A stretch of 64,000 nucleotides of DNA, from contig NZ_JAHYCB010000001.1 of assembly GCF_019430945.1 (NCBI RefSeq), positions 558,001-622,000 of the forward strand, written 5' to 3'. The notes beneath the pieces are model-generated. The model had not been told where the DNA came from. It saw only the letters and a list, made by a program, of their open reading frames with translations, and searched no databases. The position numbers and the translations under genes were made by a program. Every line of letters begins with the position of its first letter. Within the stretch, counting starts at the first letter, position 1. Positions 38,919 to 48,032 of the stretch are shown here, in pieces. Source of the stretch: Neorhizobium populisoli (lineage in GTDB: Bacteria; Pseudomonadota; Alphaproteobacteria; Rhizobiales; Rhizobiaceae).

Positions 38919-39524
38919 TCAGGCCTTAGCTTTTTCGTCACCCGGAAGCACGTAATCCGTACCTTCCCAAGGGGACAGGAAATCGAAATTGCGGAATTCC
39001 TGACGCAGTTCGACGGGTTCATAGACGACGCGCTTGGCGTTGTCGTCGTAACGAACCTCGACAAAACCAGTCGTCGGAAAGTCCTTGCGCAGCGGGTGAC
39101 CTTCAAAGCCGTAATCCGTCAAGATGCGGCGAAGGTCCGGGTGGCCGGTGAACAGGATGCCGTACATGTCCCAGGCTTCGCGCTCGAACCAGTCGGCACC
39201 CGGATAGATACCGAAAGCCGACGGAACAGGCTCATCCTCGGCGGTCGCCACTTTGACGCGGATGCGCATGTTCTGGCGCGGCGACAGGAGGTGGTAGACG
39301 ACGTCGAAGCGCTTTGCGCGCGCCGGGTAATCCACACCGCAAATGTCGATGAAGCTGATGAAACCGCATTGCACGTCATCGCGCAGAAAGGTGAGCAACG
39401 GAAGCAGGCTCTCGCCGCTCGTCGTCAGCGTCAGCTCGTCATAGGCGAGCACAGCATCATCGACGAGCGCAGGACGCGCTTCACGGATATAGGTCGAAAG
39501 CTCAATAAGGGCTTCACTCATCAT
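38919..39524 (-). CDS. nuoC: NADH-quinone oxidoreductase subunit C
   Basis: The 30-kDa-type subunit, 201 residues. It has the family signature [37 protein letters not shown] (starting near 113), which lies at the contact with NuoD and NuoB. Two adjacent ATG codons (39524, 39521) are possible starts; GAGG lies five bases before the first. It begins 15 bases after the nuoB stop. Confidence 0.96.
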   Translation of the reverse strand: MMSEALIELSTYIREARPALVDDAVLAYDELTLTTSGESLLPLLTFLRDDVQCGFISFIDICGVDYPARAKRFDVVYHLLSPRQNMRIRVKVATAEDEPVPSAFGIYPGADWFEREAWDMYGILFTGHPDLRRILTDYGFEGHPLRKDFPTTGFVEVRYDDNAKRVVYEPVELRQEFRNFDFLSPWEGTDYVLPGDEKAKA

Positions 39525-39539
39525 TTTGTCCTCAAGCCG

Positions 39540-40121
39540 TCAGCGCTCGATCGTGCCGGTCCGCCGGATTTTCTTCTGCAGCAAAAGCACGCCGTAAAGC
39601 AGCGCCTCTGCCGTGGGGGGACAGCCCGGTACGTAGATGTCGATCGGCACGACGCGGTCGCAACCGCGAACGACCGAATAGGAATAGTGGTAATAACCGC
39701 CGCCATTGGCGCAGGAACCCATGGAGATAACGTAACGCGGCTCCGGCATCTGGTCATAGACCTTGCGGAGCGCGGGCGCCATCTTGTTGGTCAGCGTGCC
39801 AGCGACGATCATCACGTCGGACTGGCGTGGGCTAGCGCGCGGCGCAAAGCCGAAACGCTCGACGTCGTAACGCGGCATGGAGAGCTGCATCATCTCGACT
39901 GCGCAGCAGGCAAGACCAAAGGTCATCCACATCAGCGAGCCGGTACGAGCCCAGTTGATCAGCTCGTCGGTGGAGGTGACGAGAAAGCCCTTGTCGGCGA
40001 GTTCATTGTTGATCTCGCCGAAGAACGCGTCGTTTTCACCGATCGGACGACCGGTATTGGGATCAATGATACCCTTGGCCTGAGGCGCGACAAGGGTGCT
40101 GCCGTTATCGACTACTCCCAT
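39540..40121 (-). CDS. nuoB: NADH-quinone oxidoreductase subunit B
   Basis: The subunit with cluster N2, which reduces quinone. The 193 residues contain [10 protein letters not shown] (about 67-76, two of the four ligands), [15 protein letters not shown] and the last ligand in [12 protein letters not shown] chose the ATG at 40121 because AAGGAG lies seven bases upstream; the alternative at 40142 would add seven residues. The start overlaps the end of nuoA by ten bases. Confidence 0.96.
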   Translation of the reverse strand: MGVVDNGSTLVAPQAKGIIDPNTGRPIGENDAFFGEINNELADKGFLVTSTDELINWARTGSLMWMTFGLACCAVEMMQLSMPRYDVERFGFAPRASPRQSDVMIVAGTLTNKMAPALRKVYDQMPEPRYVISMGSCANGGGYYHYSYSVVRGCDRVVPIDIYVPGCPPTAEALLYGVLLLQKKIRRTGTIER

Positions 40122-40477
40122 TCGAGCGCTCCTTTCTTCCATTCATAGATAAAGCCGATGGTCAGAACACCGAGGAACACCATCATCGACCAGAAACCGA
40201 ACCAGCCCATGTCACCGAACGAGACAGCCCAAGGGAACAGGAAGGCGACTTCGAGGTCGAAGATGATGAAGAGAATCGAGACCAGATAGAATCGGATATC
40301 GAACTTCATACGGGCGTCGTCGAAGGCGTTGAAGCCGCATTCGTAAGCCGACAGCTTTTCCGAATCGGGCGCCTTGTAGGCGACGGCAAACGGCGCCACC
40401 AGAAGCGCGATACCGATCACCAAGGAGATTCCGATGAAAATCGCGATCGGGATATAGGAAGTGAGGAGTTCACTCAT
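40112..40477 (-). CDS. nuoA: NADH-quinone oxidoreductase subunit A
   Basis: A three-helix membrane subunit of 121 residues, the first gene of the operon. The loop after helix 1 has the conserved [20 protein letters not shown] (about 45-64), whose Cys loop lines the quinone tunnel, and helix 2 has the Glu/Asp of [13 protein letters not shown]. It begins [11 protein letters not shown]. Promoter-like elements lie about 90 bases upstream. Confidence 0.96.
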   Translation of the reverse strand: MSELLTSYIPIAIFIGISLVIGIALLVAPFAVAYKAPDSEKLSAYECGFNAFDDARMKFDIRFYLVSILFIIFDLEVAFLFPWAVSFGDMGWFGFWSMMVFLGVLTIGFIYEWKKGALEWE

Positions 40478-40501
40478 TGTATTCGATCCCAGCTAGCCTT
40501 G

Positions 40502-40598
40502 AAGCGTCTGGCGACGCTTTCTGAAACCCAATGCACGGGCTAAGCGAACGTGCATTGCAATAATGCCGTGACTAGCGCAGCCCGCGCTGTGGCGCAAG
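40502..40598 (-). promoter_or_regulatory. nuo operon leader: candidate promoter and two hairpins
   Basis: On the minus strand CTTGCG (40593-40598), 17 bases, and CTAGTC (40570-40575) resemble the rhizobial CTTGAC-N17-CTATAT promoter at four positions of each hexamer. Between it and nuoA are two perfect inverted repeats: AATGCACG (40530-40537 with 40549-40556) and AAGCGTC (40502-40508 with 40513-40519). They would form hairpins in the nuo leader RNA. Function is inferred only. Confidence 0.35.
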
Positions 40599-40756
40599 CC
40601 TTTTGAACATACCATCCTGTGCCAAAATGGAGCAATTCAAACGATTACGCCAGACCGTATCATCACAAGCACGATAGGTGCGCTTTGCAACGGGCGGAAG
40701 ACATGCCGATCAACCAGCAATAGGGATCAGCAGACACGGAGGATTTATGAGAAAAA

Positions 40757-40833
40757 TGGCGCGAGTGACGGGGCTCGAACCCGCGACCTCCGGCGTGACA
40801 GGCCGGCACTCTAACCGACTGAGCTACACCCGC
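40757..40833 (-). tRNA. tRNA-Asp (GUC), copy 1
   Basis: On the minus strand the 77-base sequence starts GCGGGTG and ends with encoded CCA. The acceptor stem GCGGGTG/CACTCGC pairs fully (one G-U). The D arm, the anticodon stem CCGGC/GCCGG around loop CTGTCAC with anticodon GUC, and the T arm with GTTCGAG are all normal. It is identical to the copy 140 bases to the right. Confidence 0.97.
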
Positions 40834-40896
40834 GCATATTGCCGCATGCGGCAAACCCGACGGCCGAAACCGAAAGGCAGAATTCGAGGAGGAGAA

Positions 40897-40973
40897 TGGC
40901 GCGAGTGACGGGGCTCGAACCCGCGACCTCCGGCGTGACAGGCCGGCACTCTAACCGACTGAGCTACACCCGC
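40897..40973 (-). tRNA. tRNA-Asp (GUC), copy 2
   Basis: Base-for-base identical to the neighbouring tRNA-Asp, with anticodon GUC and encoded CCA. The repeat is limited to the tRNA and a few flanking bases; the 63-base spacer is unrelated to the other flanks. Copy 2 is the upstream one in the direction of transcription, and the pair is probably one transcript. Confidence 0.97.
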
Positions 40974-41263
40974 ACTTTTATCTCCAGGACCTTCGCCCTC
41001 CGAAGGGCGAACCCTCCGCTCCGGGCGGCCTCGACCGCTCGGTTGGCGGCTTACTAGGAGGTTCGCGTTCGGGTGTCAAGCAGGCTTCAAGACAAAAGAA
41101 TGACGGCCGGACGCTTTCCACACCCCTGCCCTTGTCACGCCGACGTTCTGTAAGGCTCTCCCCAAAATTTTCAAAAAAACATCATGAAGGCTCTTGCGGT
41201 TTTTCCACGATCCGCATAGATCACGGCCACCGACGCGGCGGACGAATGATCCGAAACGCGAAC

Positions 41264-41339
41264 GGGCGATTAGCTCAGTTGGTAGAGCGCCTCGTTTACA
41301 CCGAGGATGTCGGGAGTTCGAGTCTCTCATCGCCCACCA
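41264..41339 (+). tRNA. tRNA-Val (UAC)
   Basis: A 76-base sequence that starts GGGCGAT and ends CGCCCACCA with encoded CCA. The acceptor stem GGGCGAT/ATCGCCC pairs fully; the anticodon loop TTTACAC gives anticodon UAC. The accessory island starts directly downstream of its 3' end, and an 11-base piece of that end (TCTCTCATCGC) recurs at 49525, so the gene may be an integration target. Confidence 0.97.
41323..41333 (+). repeat. Possible attL: 11 bp of the tRNA-Val 3' end
   Basis: TCTCTCATCGC in the T-arm/acceptor part of tRNA-Val is repeated in the same direction at 49525-49535. No integrase gene is left between the two copies, so this is only a candidate attachment site. Confidence 0.35.
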
Positions 41340-41527
41340 TTTTTCCCTGAATGTCAGATTTGTTTTCTTCACGCATTTCCAGGTATTCTTGGTGATATCT
41401 GGCCGTTGTGCGGTCGGAATCCCTACAACTGCAGCCAGACTTTATTGCGTTGCAATGAACTCGCTATAAAGTGCCGTCATGCGCGGCATTTAACTTGCCG
41501 TAGCCCACAATTGACGGCGGAACAGCG
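41340..41527. other. Gap between tRNA-Val and the beta-helix gene
   Basis: A/T-rich gap with no coding frame, no integrase remnant and no clear hairpin. It presumably holds the promoter of the gene at 41528; no convincing hexamers were found. Confidence 0.3.
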
Positions 41528-43719
41528 ATGATTTGGCCTATGACCCTCGGAACCTCGAATAAATCTCGCAGCTTTTATTCCGCATTCGTCGCTACGTTTG
41601 TCAGCCTTGCCCTTGCGCACCAAGCAGGCGCCGCCGAGCCTTTGGTTTTCTGGGCAAGTGATCCGGTTCAGCCTGGACAGACTGTACAGGTAAGCGGTTC
41701 GGGATTCGCAGAAGTCGACAGAGTCGAAGTTTCAAGGCTGGATGATTCTGCTGCCGATCTGAAAAAGTCCGCAGCGACGCAGGCGGAAATATTGGGGAAA
41801 TCGGAAAATACGCTTTCCTTTGTTCTCCCCGCCCAGTTCCAGACTGGTGTTTTTTCCGTTTCGGCTCAGTCCGGCGCCGATCGCGCCGTTTTTCAAATCA
41901 ATGCGCCCGACATCTATTGGAGCCAGGGAGACCGCGGGACCGCGGTGACGCCCGGGGGATGGCTGCGTATTTCGGGCCGTAATATCGCAATCAAAGACGG
42001 CTCCGTAGCACAATTGACCTCGACCGACGGCAAGGCTACCGAAATCAGGGCCACCACGCCGGATATGTGGTCCGCGACCTATCCCATTCCAGAATCACTC
42101 AAGACCGGCGTCTATCAGGTCAAGCTTTGGAACGGCGCGGGCGATCTGTCCGCCTGGCGTGATGCGGGAAAAATTGTCGTGGAGGCGTCTGCGCCCACCG
42201 ATAGGCCGGTCATGGAGCTTTTTGCCAACCAGCCAGACGCACCGTCCAATAACGATACGGCGCGGATCAATGCGTCCCTCCAGGCGCTGAGCAGACGCGG
42301 CGGCGGCACCCTGCTTCTGCACTATGGAGTCTATCGCTTCACGGATTCTCTGACCATTCCCGACGGCGTCAGTTTGAAGGGTGAAGGCTCCGGCCTTGTT
42401 ACCCTGATCTGGAAGGACGCCGACACGCCTCCCGATTCGCTGATCCAGGGGGTGCGGGATTTTGCAGTCGAAGACCTGACGATCTACGCCCAACGGCATT
42501 TCCACATTGTCAAAGGCGGCCTTGATCTGGCGTCCGGCGCAACTGTCGGACAGAACATTACCATTCGAAACGTCATCGTCCGCGCCAGCGCGTTTACCGG
42601 TCACCTGCAAAAAGATCAGTTGCGGGAGAGACTTGAGCCGATGCAACGTCACCGACGCGACGGCGTCGTCGGACTTCTGTTGGGCGGCCGCAACATTCGA
42701 GTCGAGGGCTGCGATATATTGACGTCGATGCGACCGATCGTTCTGACGCAAACAGCTGGCGCCTATGTCACCAACAATACGTTTCGTAACGGCCGTTTGG
42801 GCTGGTACGGAATTTCGGCGCCCGATGGCGTGATTTTTGAGAACAACCGCATCGTTGGCCACGACATGCAAGCGGCTGGTGGAGGAATCAATACATTCGA
42901 CGGGCCGTTTGCCCGCAATGTCCTGATACGCCACAACAGCTTTGAAACGATACTGGGTTGGGATCGGGAAGCCATGACCTCGGATGGTCCTGGCGGTTAC
43001 TATCGGGGAGCGGTCACGGTAACGTCCCCCAACACGGTCAAGATAGCGAACCCAGAGGGTTTGGGCACTCGAAAAGACGGCAATTGGACGGGGCCGGTTT
43101 TTTTGTGCTGCAAGGGCGCGGTCTGGGCCTATTAGCGCATGTCGTACGGCACCAAGGCGATTCGCTGGAACTGGATCGGGATATCTCCGGTCTGATTGAC
43201 GAGAAGTCCGTTGTCTCCATCACAAGCATGCAGGAAAACTTCCTCGTCATCGGCAACAGCTTTACCGATACGGGACCTGCCCAGATATTCGGCACTGGCT
43301 ATAAGCATGTCTTTGCGGAAAACAGCACAGAGCGCAGCAGCGGCCTCGTTGCGACCGCGCTCAATTATTATCAGGCGCAGCCCAATTTCTATATTCAGTT
43401 TCTCGACAACAAGATTGCTTCCGTTCCTTTGGTAAGGTCATCAGCAATCGACGCCACCGGGCGGCAGTTCGAAGGCAATACAACCCTGCTTACGCTCGGG
43501 ATCGTCATCCGTGGCAACCAGTTGCAATCCGGCTCATCAATTATCGTGGACGGCCGATCGCGCCAGTTCCCCGCGGTTCGCAACGTCCTCATTGAAGATA
43601 ATCAAGTCGAATATAACGACATAGGCGTCAACATCGGATTAGGCGTGGAAGATCTGATATTGCGAAACAATAAATTCAAAAATGTTCAGACGCCTATAAA
43701 ACGACTGTCCTCCCAATAA
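41528..43719 (+). pseudogene. Secreted right-handed beta-helix protein, frameshifted
   Basis: The gene is split by one frameshift. The first part (41528-43135) encodes a signal peptide (cleavage near HQAGA-AEP), an Ig/IPT-like N-terminal region (about 40-225) and the start of a pectate-lyase-type parallel beta-helix (INASLQALSRRGGGTLLLHYGVYRF, then repeated N-x-[IV]-x-N-[NT]-x-[IVF] turns). The second part continues from about 43105 to 43719 in the -1 frame with the same repeats (VLIEDNQVEYNDIGVNIGL, LRNNKF). Joined, they give about 730 residues. The break lies at T7 (43098-43104): one more T would restore the frame, and T-TTT-TTG at 43099-43105 is also a -1 slippery heptamer. Such proteins often bind or cleave polysaccharides; the enzyme activity here is unknown. 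Confidence 0.75.
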
Positions 43720-44059
43720 GATAGCTTAGACTTTCTCACCTGTTAAAAAATTATCTTTAAGCTGATATCGAGCTCATATCACTCTAAATCATCCCCGCCT
43801 GCCAGCCCGTCCCTACAATCGGACATTACGAAGCGCATGCCACGGAAAGACTGCGTCTTCGTTTTGTTTGACAGGAGACCGAAATGGCAGCCCATCTTAT
43901 TTCAAGCTCTTATTCCCGCGGACGATGCTCAAGTCCGCCGCTCAGTTGCTGGCGAAAGCCCCCAATTCAGCATTTCGGACAGTTGCGACATGAAGAACCT
44001 CGCAACATCGGGTGCAATAGCAGCGTAGCCAAGGCGCTAGCTGCTTACCGAATAGCGTC
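43720..44059. other. Intergenic, no gene recognised
   Basis: A 340-base gap between the beta-helix gene and the SGNH-hydrolase gene. Short open frames exist but none has protein-like content or a ribosome binding site. The first 80 bases are A/T-rich (GTTAAAAAATTATC near 43742) and could hold a promoter for the next gene. Confidence 0.35.
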
Positions 44060-46009
44060 GTGATGCTTCTCTTGGATGTAGGCATCTGCGGTCTTTCTGC
44101 TCTGCAACGAGCACAAAGCGCCATTCCCCAGCACATCAATTTCAGTCCCAATGCACCACTGACCTCTGACGCCACAGTCGGCTATGTCGTTGGTGCTTTT
44201 TTCACGGAGCCTCCAGTGGATATTACCTATACCCTTACTGACGATCAGAACTCCAACCTAGAAGTCGTCGGCAACGAAATTCGCGTGGGCGGCGACCTCG
44301 GTGTCGGAACCTATACGCTGACAGTCATCGCCTCCAACGAAACCGGATGGTCGCAGACGATCACCCAGACGCTCAGTGTCGAAGAGCCCATCCCGTCATG
44401 GGTTCCCCGCGATCACCTTGGTGCCCCCGTTCCTTTCGTTCTCGACGCAGAGAACAATCGCGGCTGGTATAACGAGACCGTATATTCATCTGAGACAGAT
44501 TTCCTGACCACGCCAGGCGTTTCCGGCATACGCACCTCCGGCGTGCGCACGTTCGGCCCTTACGATATCCCCGGCGCTGCGAACGAGTTTCCCGGCGTCG
44601 CCGATCTTTCGGCAACGACAGCGCTAACCGCCGTGGGGAGCGGCTCATCCATCGCCTCGGTCGGCGGGGAGCTTGAATTGACGTCGGGTGGTAGCGGCGC
44701 TCGCTGGCGCTTCAATCTGCCGCTTTTACGCAAGGCCTATCGTTGGCGTCTCAAGGGCCGGCGCGGGACGAATACGAGCGGTCAGCTCGCCCCGGCATCG
44801 GCGCTCAACCTCGGTATGACGGGAGGAATTTATATCGGCGCGAACTTCAATTCGGTCATGGGGGAACAGTCGGTGATCGTACCGTCGGCATCTTCCGGCC
44901 AGCGCTACGCCGGCGTCTACCAGGCAAATTCCACGACAGGCACATCATATTTCGACGATGTAGTCCTGACGGAAGTCAAGCCTTTCGCTCAATTCAATCA
45001 GGCGGAAGGAACGATCGTTATCGAAGGCATTGCCGATAGCTCAGGTACCGATCAGGTTCTGTTTGAGTTGAGCAATACGCTTACAGGGCAAAGCGGAGAT
45101 CGCGACTACATTCGCTTTACACGCTCAGCCTCAACCGGCCAGATTTCGGGCTCAGTTTTCGCCTTCCAGACCAATGTCTGGGCGGAGGGCGCGAACATGG
45201 CCACGGTCGCAAACGGCGCCCCCATCCGGATTGCGATTGCCTGGAAGGATGCCGTGTTTACCGCGTGCGTGAATGGCAGTGCGCCTTTCGTCAAGACAGG
45301 AGCAACGCAGATCGAAAGCTATGCAATTATGCGTTTTGCCGGCAATCTGGCCGGCAATGCATGGAGCGGCTTCCGAAAGGGATGCTATATTCCTCAACAG
45401 CAGCCTAACTGGTGGCTACAGCATGCTTCAACCCATTTCGATGCAAGCGACATCTGGGCAGAAGGCGATAGTTATACGGCTGGCGCCAATGGTGTCTCGC
45501 TCTCTGGTGCCGTCCGCTCGGATAGCGGCCGTACGGTCATCAATACTGCTGTCGGCGGCTCCACATTGGTACAGGTCCGTGACCGCCTGCTCAGCAGCCC
45601 CTCCATCAAAGGGAAACCTCTTATCATCTGGGACGGATCGGCAAACAGCTATACCTCAGTTGCCTATACTTGTGGCTTGATCGACGACATTATCGAATGG
45701 CATGGCGACGCAGCCAAGATCATTTTCGTGCCGAGCGTATCGGTGGGGCCGTCGTCGAACGGGATTAAAACGTCCTACACATCCGATATGGAAACCATCC
45801 GCGATTACATTGCGGCAAGCGGGGTCCATAGCTTCGATCCTACGCCACTCATGAATGCACTTGCGGCAGGATCTGCTCAGGATCTGAAAGACATTTCGGC
45901 CGGAGTCGTCTGCCAGTCGCTGTTACAGGACACCGTCCATCTGACTAATGCCGCAATGGCTGCCGTTGCTGACGAAGTCGTTGCGCTGATTGTTGCAAAC
46001 GGACTTTAA
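44060..46009 (+). CDS. Multidomain protein with lectin-like and SGNH-hydrolase domains
   Basis: A 649-residue protein. Residues about 25-110 form a cadherin/Ig-like beta domain (ITYTLTDDQNSNLEVVGNEIRVGGDLGVGTYTLTVIA). About 310-440 look like a concanavalin/LamG-type lectin fold (IVIEGIADSSGTDQVLFELSN and IRIAIAWKDAVFTACVNG). The C-terminal 180 residues are an SGNH esterase: block I AEGDSYTAG with the nucleophile Ser, block III IWDGSAN and block V DTVHLT with Asp/His. It could remove acyl groups from a polysaccharide. Similar modular layouts occur in phage tail proteins, so a phage origin is possible. Starts GTG 44060 and ATG 44063 are adjacent; no convincing signal peptide is seen. Confidence 0.75.
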   Translation: MMLLLDVGICGLSALQRAQSAIPQHINFSPNAPLTSDATVGYVVGAFFTEPPVDITYTLTDDQNSNLEVVGNEIRVGGDLGVGTYTLTVIASNETGWSQTITQTLSVEEPIPSWVPRDHLGAPVPFVLDAENNRGWYNETVYSSETDFLTTPGVSGIRTSGVRTFGPYDIPGAANEFPGVADLSATTALTAVGSGSSIASVGGELELTSGGSGARWRFNLPLLRKAYRWRLKGRRGTNTSGQLAPASALNLGMTGGIYIGANFNSVMGEQSVIVPSASSGQRYAGVYQANSTTGTSYFDDVVLTEVKPFAQFNQAEGTIVIEGIADSSGTDQVLFELSNTLTGQSGDRDYIRFTRSASTGQISGSVFAFQTNVWAEGANMATVANGAPIRIAIAWKDAVFTACVNGSAPFVKTGATQIESYAIMRFAGNLAGNAWSGFRKGCYIPQQQPNWWLQHASTHFDASDIWAEGDSYTAGANGVSLSGAVRSDSGRTVINTAVGGSTLVQVRDRLLSSPSIKGKPLIIWDGSANSYTSVAYTCGLIDDIIEWHGDAAKIIFVPSVSVGPSSNGIKTSYTSDMETIRDYIAASGVHSFDPTPLMNALAAGSAQDLKDISAGVVCQSLLQDTVHLTNAAMAAVADEVVALIVANGL

Positions 46010-46022
46010 GGCTCATTCGAAA

Positions 46023-46056
46023 TGACAACGGGCGGCGTCTTCGTCGCCCGTTGTCA
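46023..46056. terminator. Hairpin between convergent genes
   Basis: A perfect 12-base inverted repeat (46023-46034 with 46045-46056) around loop GCGTCTTCGT, directly between the stops of the SGNH and acyltransferase genes. The T-tract is missing, so termination would be less efficient than a classical terminator. Confidence 0.55.
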
Positions 46057-46072
46057 CCATCCGAGATATCGA

Positions 46073-47083
46073 TCAACGTGCGTGAAAATCTTTCCGAAGC
46101 GACGGCATCTCTCCCCTCAGAAGATTAGCGACCACAGGTAAATATCGGTCAATCAGCAATGCAGCACAGATGGAAAAAACGCCGCCGATTAGTACCTGCC
46201 AATAGGGCAACGACGCCGTCACCCCCAGAAGGCCAACGAGTATCGCCGTCACCTTCAAGAAAATCGGATGTATTATATAAATCATCAACGAACAATCACG
46301 ACCAATTTTCACTAGCGGGTCCCAAGCCTGCCTCTGCGTCTCGCTGGCCCAGAGAATGGCCCCGACAGCTATGGCGAGACTGCCCAGTGAATATTGTCGG
46401 TCAAATATGCTTGTTTGGATTTTCGAATAAAAAAGCGTCTCTGCGAAGCAGACCAGCACTCCGCTTGCGAGCAAAACTAACGCGCCGGAGGAGTTAGGCC
46501 GCCAGCGGCGCCAATCCACCAGCAGAAAACCGACCCACATAAGCGGCCCAGCCATCAGGAAGCGACAAAAACGCGCGATCGGGATATATTTTGGATCGAA
46601 TGATGAAACTATATCGAAAATGTGAGCCAACAAAATGAAGGTCACAGAGACTACAGTAATATATTTTCTCGAAATCTCCAGTTTAGGGATCAGCAAAAAC
46701 GTGAGCAGTCCCACGACCAGCGAGCTCAAAAACCATAAATGAAACCACGCTCCGGATAAAATTATCTTCACATCCATTGCAGTAATGCCATCGAAAGCAA
46801 TTAAAACCGGAATATAAATTACATTTGCCGCAATTAAAATTACGATCAATTTACGTAATCTGTCAGTCGTCACGACCGGCAGACCCGATTCCGATCGTAG
46901 GAAATATCCGGTCAGAAGAAAGAAAAATGGTACGGCCCACCGCATGAGAAAACGCAGGAACTCCCCCATATCGGGCGACGGTCGCGCAACGAATGAGACA
47001 TGTACGAAGATCACGCCGATCGCTGCGAAAAATCGCATGACATCCAGCATCGCCAGTCTTCTATGGCTGCTCGTTAGCGTCAT
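46073..47083 (-). CDS. Acyltransferase 3 family membrane protein
   Basis: A 336-residue protein with about ten membrane helices. It begins with the family hallmark LDVMRFFAAIGVIFVHVSF, where R-FFA and the His are conserved, and has WFHLWFLSSLVVG in helix 5. AT3 proteins O-acylate (often acetylate or succinylate) exported or membrane-linked sugars such as exopolysaccharide, LPS or Nod factors. Its neighbours, a GT2 transferase and a WcaF-like acetyltransferase, suggest a surface polysaccharide as substrate. Codon use is markedly more A/T-rich than in the flanking nuo and rkp genes, which points to recent acquisition. Confidence 0.88.
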   Translation of the reverse strand: MTLTSSHRRLAMLDVMRFFAAIGVIFVHVSFVARPSPDMGEFLRFLMRWAVPFFFLLTGYFLRSESGLPVVTTDRLRKLIVILIAANVIYIPVLIAFDGITAMDVKIILSGAWFHLWFLSSLVVGLLTFLLIPKLEISRKYITVVSVTFILLAHIFDIVSSFDPKYIPIARFCRFLMAGPLMWVGFLLVDWRRWRPNSSGALVLLASGVLVCFAETLFYSKIQTSIFDRQYSLGSLAIAVGAILWASETQRQAWDPLVKIGRDCSLMIYIIHPIFLKVTAILVGLLGVTASLPYWQVLIGGVFSICAALLIDRYLPVVANLLRGEMPSLRKDFHAR

Positions 47084-47120
47084 TTTATCTCCAGACTCGA
47101 CGGGAATCAGGCCAGACGCC

Positions 47121-48032
47121 CTACAGCTTAAGCTTCGTCAGGCGTGCGAGTTCGGTTCGCTTTTCTTCGGCTGTCGGCAAATGTCGGATCGCTTTATCAA
47201 ACTCCAGTACCTTTGCGCCAACAAGGAAACGATACCAATAACCCTGCAAAAAATGATAGATGAGGCCTTCTCGTCCGTCTAAAAAACCAAGCTGAAAAAT
47301 ATACCGGTACAAAAAATAGGCCAGACTTGAGGCCGGAAACGGGATTTTATTATAAACCCTCTCCTTGACAAATCGCTTCAGTGATGCCTGTAACGAAGAT
47401 GTCTCACTTTTCAACGAAACGTCTTCAGAAAACAGACTATAACGCCGATTGAGGACATCGACGGCTTCGCGAGCCGCATACTTGTTATGCTTGTCGGTAA
47501 AGAAACCCAGATCATTCAGGTTATGGTCGGAAAACGGAGCGTCGAAGAGTACCGTACGGCCTCCCCAGACCAGAATATGTTCATCCATCCACCGGTCTTC
47601 CACGCGTCCCTGCCCCTTGCGCCAAATGCGTGTTAGGATGAGCGGGTACCGCCCGCCATGTCGGACCCATCGATCAAGGAAGATGTGTTTGCGCTTTAAA
47701 TTGACTCCGGCAACATCGGCTCCGAGAGCAGGCAATTTATCTCTAATCTCCGAAGCCAATTCGGATTCGATCACCTCGTCCGCGTCAAGTCGCATGACCC
47801 ATTCAGCGGTGATGGCAGCGTTATCAAGACCCCATTGGAATTGTTTTGCCTGGTTCACGAATGGGTTCTGAAGGACGACAGCGCCAAGCGAAGCGGCGAT
47901 CTCGACAGTGCGGTCCGATGAAAACGAATCTACGACGAAGATTTCGGCCGCGATTGTGCGGACGCTCTCGATAGCTCGCGCGATATGCTGCTCTTCGTTA
48001 TAAGTGAGAATGACAACAGCGAGATTGCTCAA
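47121..48032 (-). CDS. Family 2 glycosyltransferase (WaaE-like)
   Basis: A 303-residue GT-A transferase. It starts LAVVILTYNEEQHIARAIESV, has the metal/nucleotide motif RLDADE (near 82-87) and then a long C-terminal part with GGRYPLILTRIWRKGQGRVE and LGFLDGREGLIYHFLQGYWYRFLV. This pattern is that of WaaE/KdtX-like and exopolysaccharide beta-glucosyltransferases of the inner leaflet. Sugar and acceptor are unknown. Its start overlaps the stop of the upstream acetyltransferase gene by four bases (ATGA), so the two are coupled. Confidence 0.88.
   Translation of the reverse strand: MSNLAVVILTYNEEQHIARAIESVRTIAAEIFVVDSFSSDRTVEIAASLGAVVLQNPFVNQAKQFQWGLDNAAITAEWVMRLDADEVIESELASEIRDKLPALGADVAGVNLKRKHIFLDRWVRHGGRYPLILTRIWRKGQGRVEDRWMDEHILVWGGRTVLFDAPFSDHNLNDLGFFTDKHNKYAAREAVDVLNRRYSLFSEDVSLKSETSSLQASLKRFVKERVYNKIPFPASSLAYFLYRYIFQLGFLDGREGLIYHFLQGYWYRFLVGAKVLEFDKAIRHLPTAEEKRTELARLTKLKL

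Noticed and set aside
43837..44028. Short + strand frame of 63 codons between the beta-helix and SGNH genes
   Set aside because: No Shine-Dalgarno element, no protein-like segment and no link to either neighbour.
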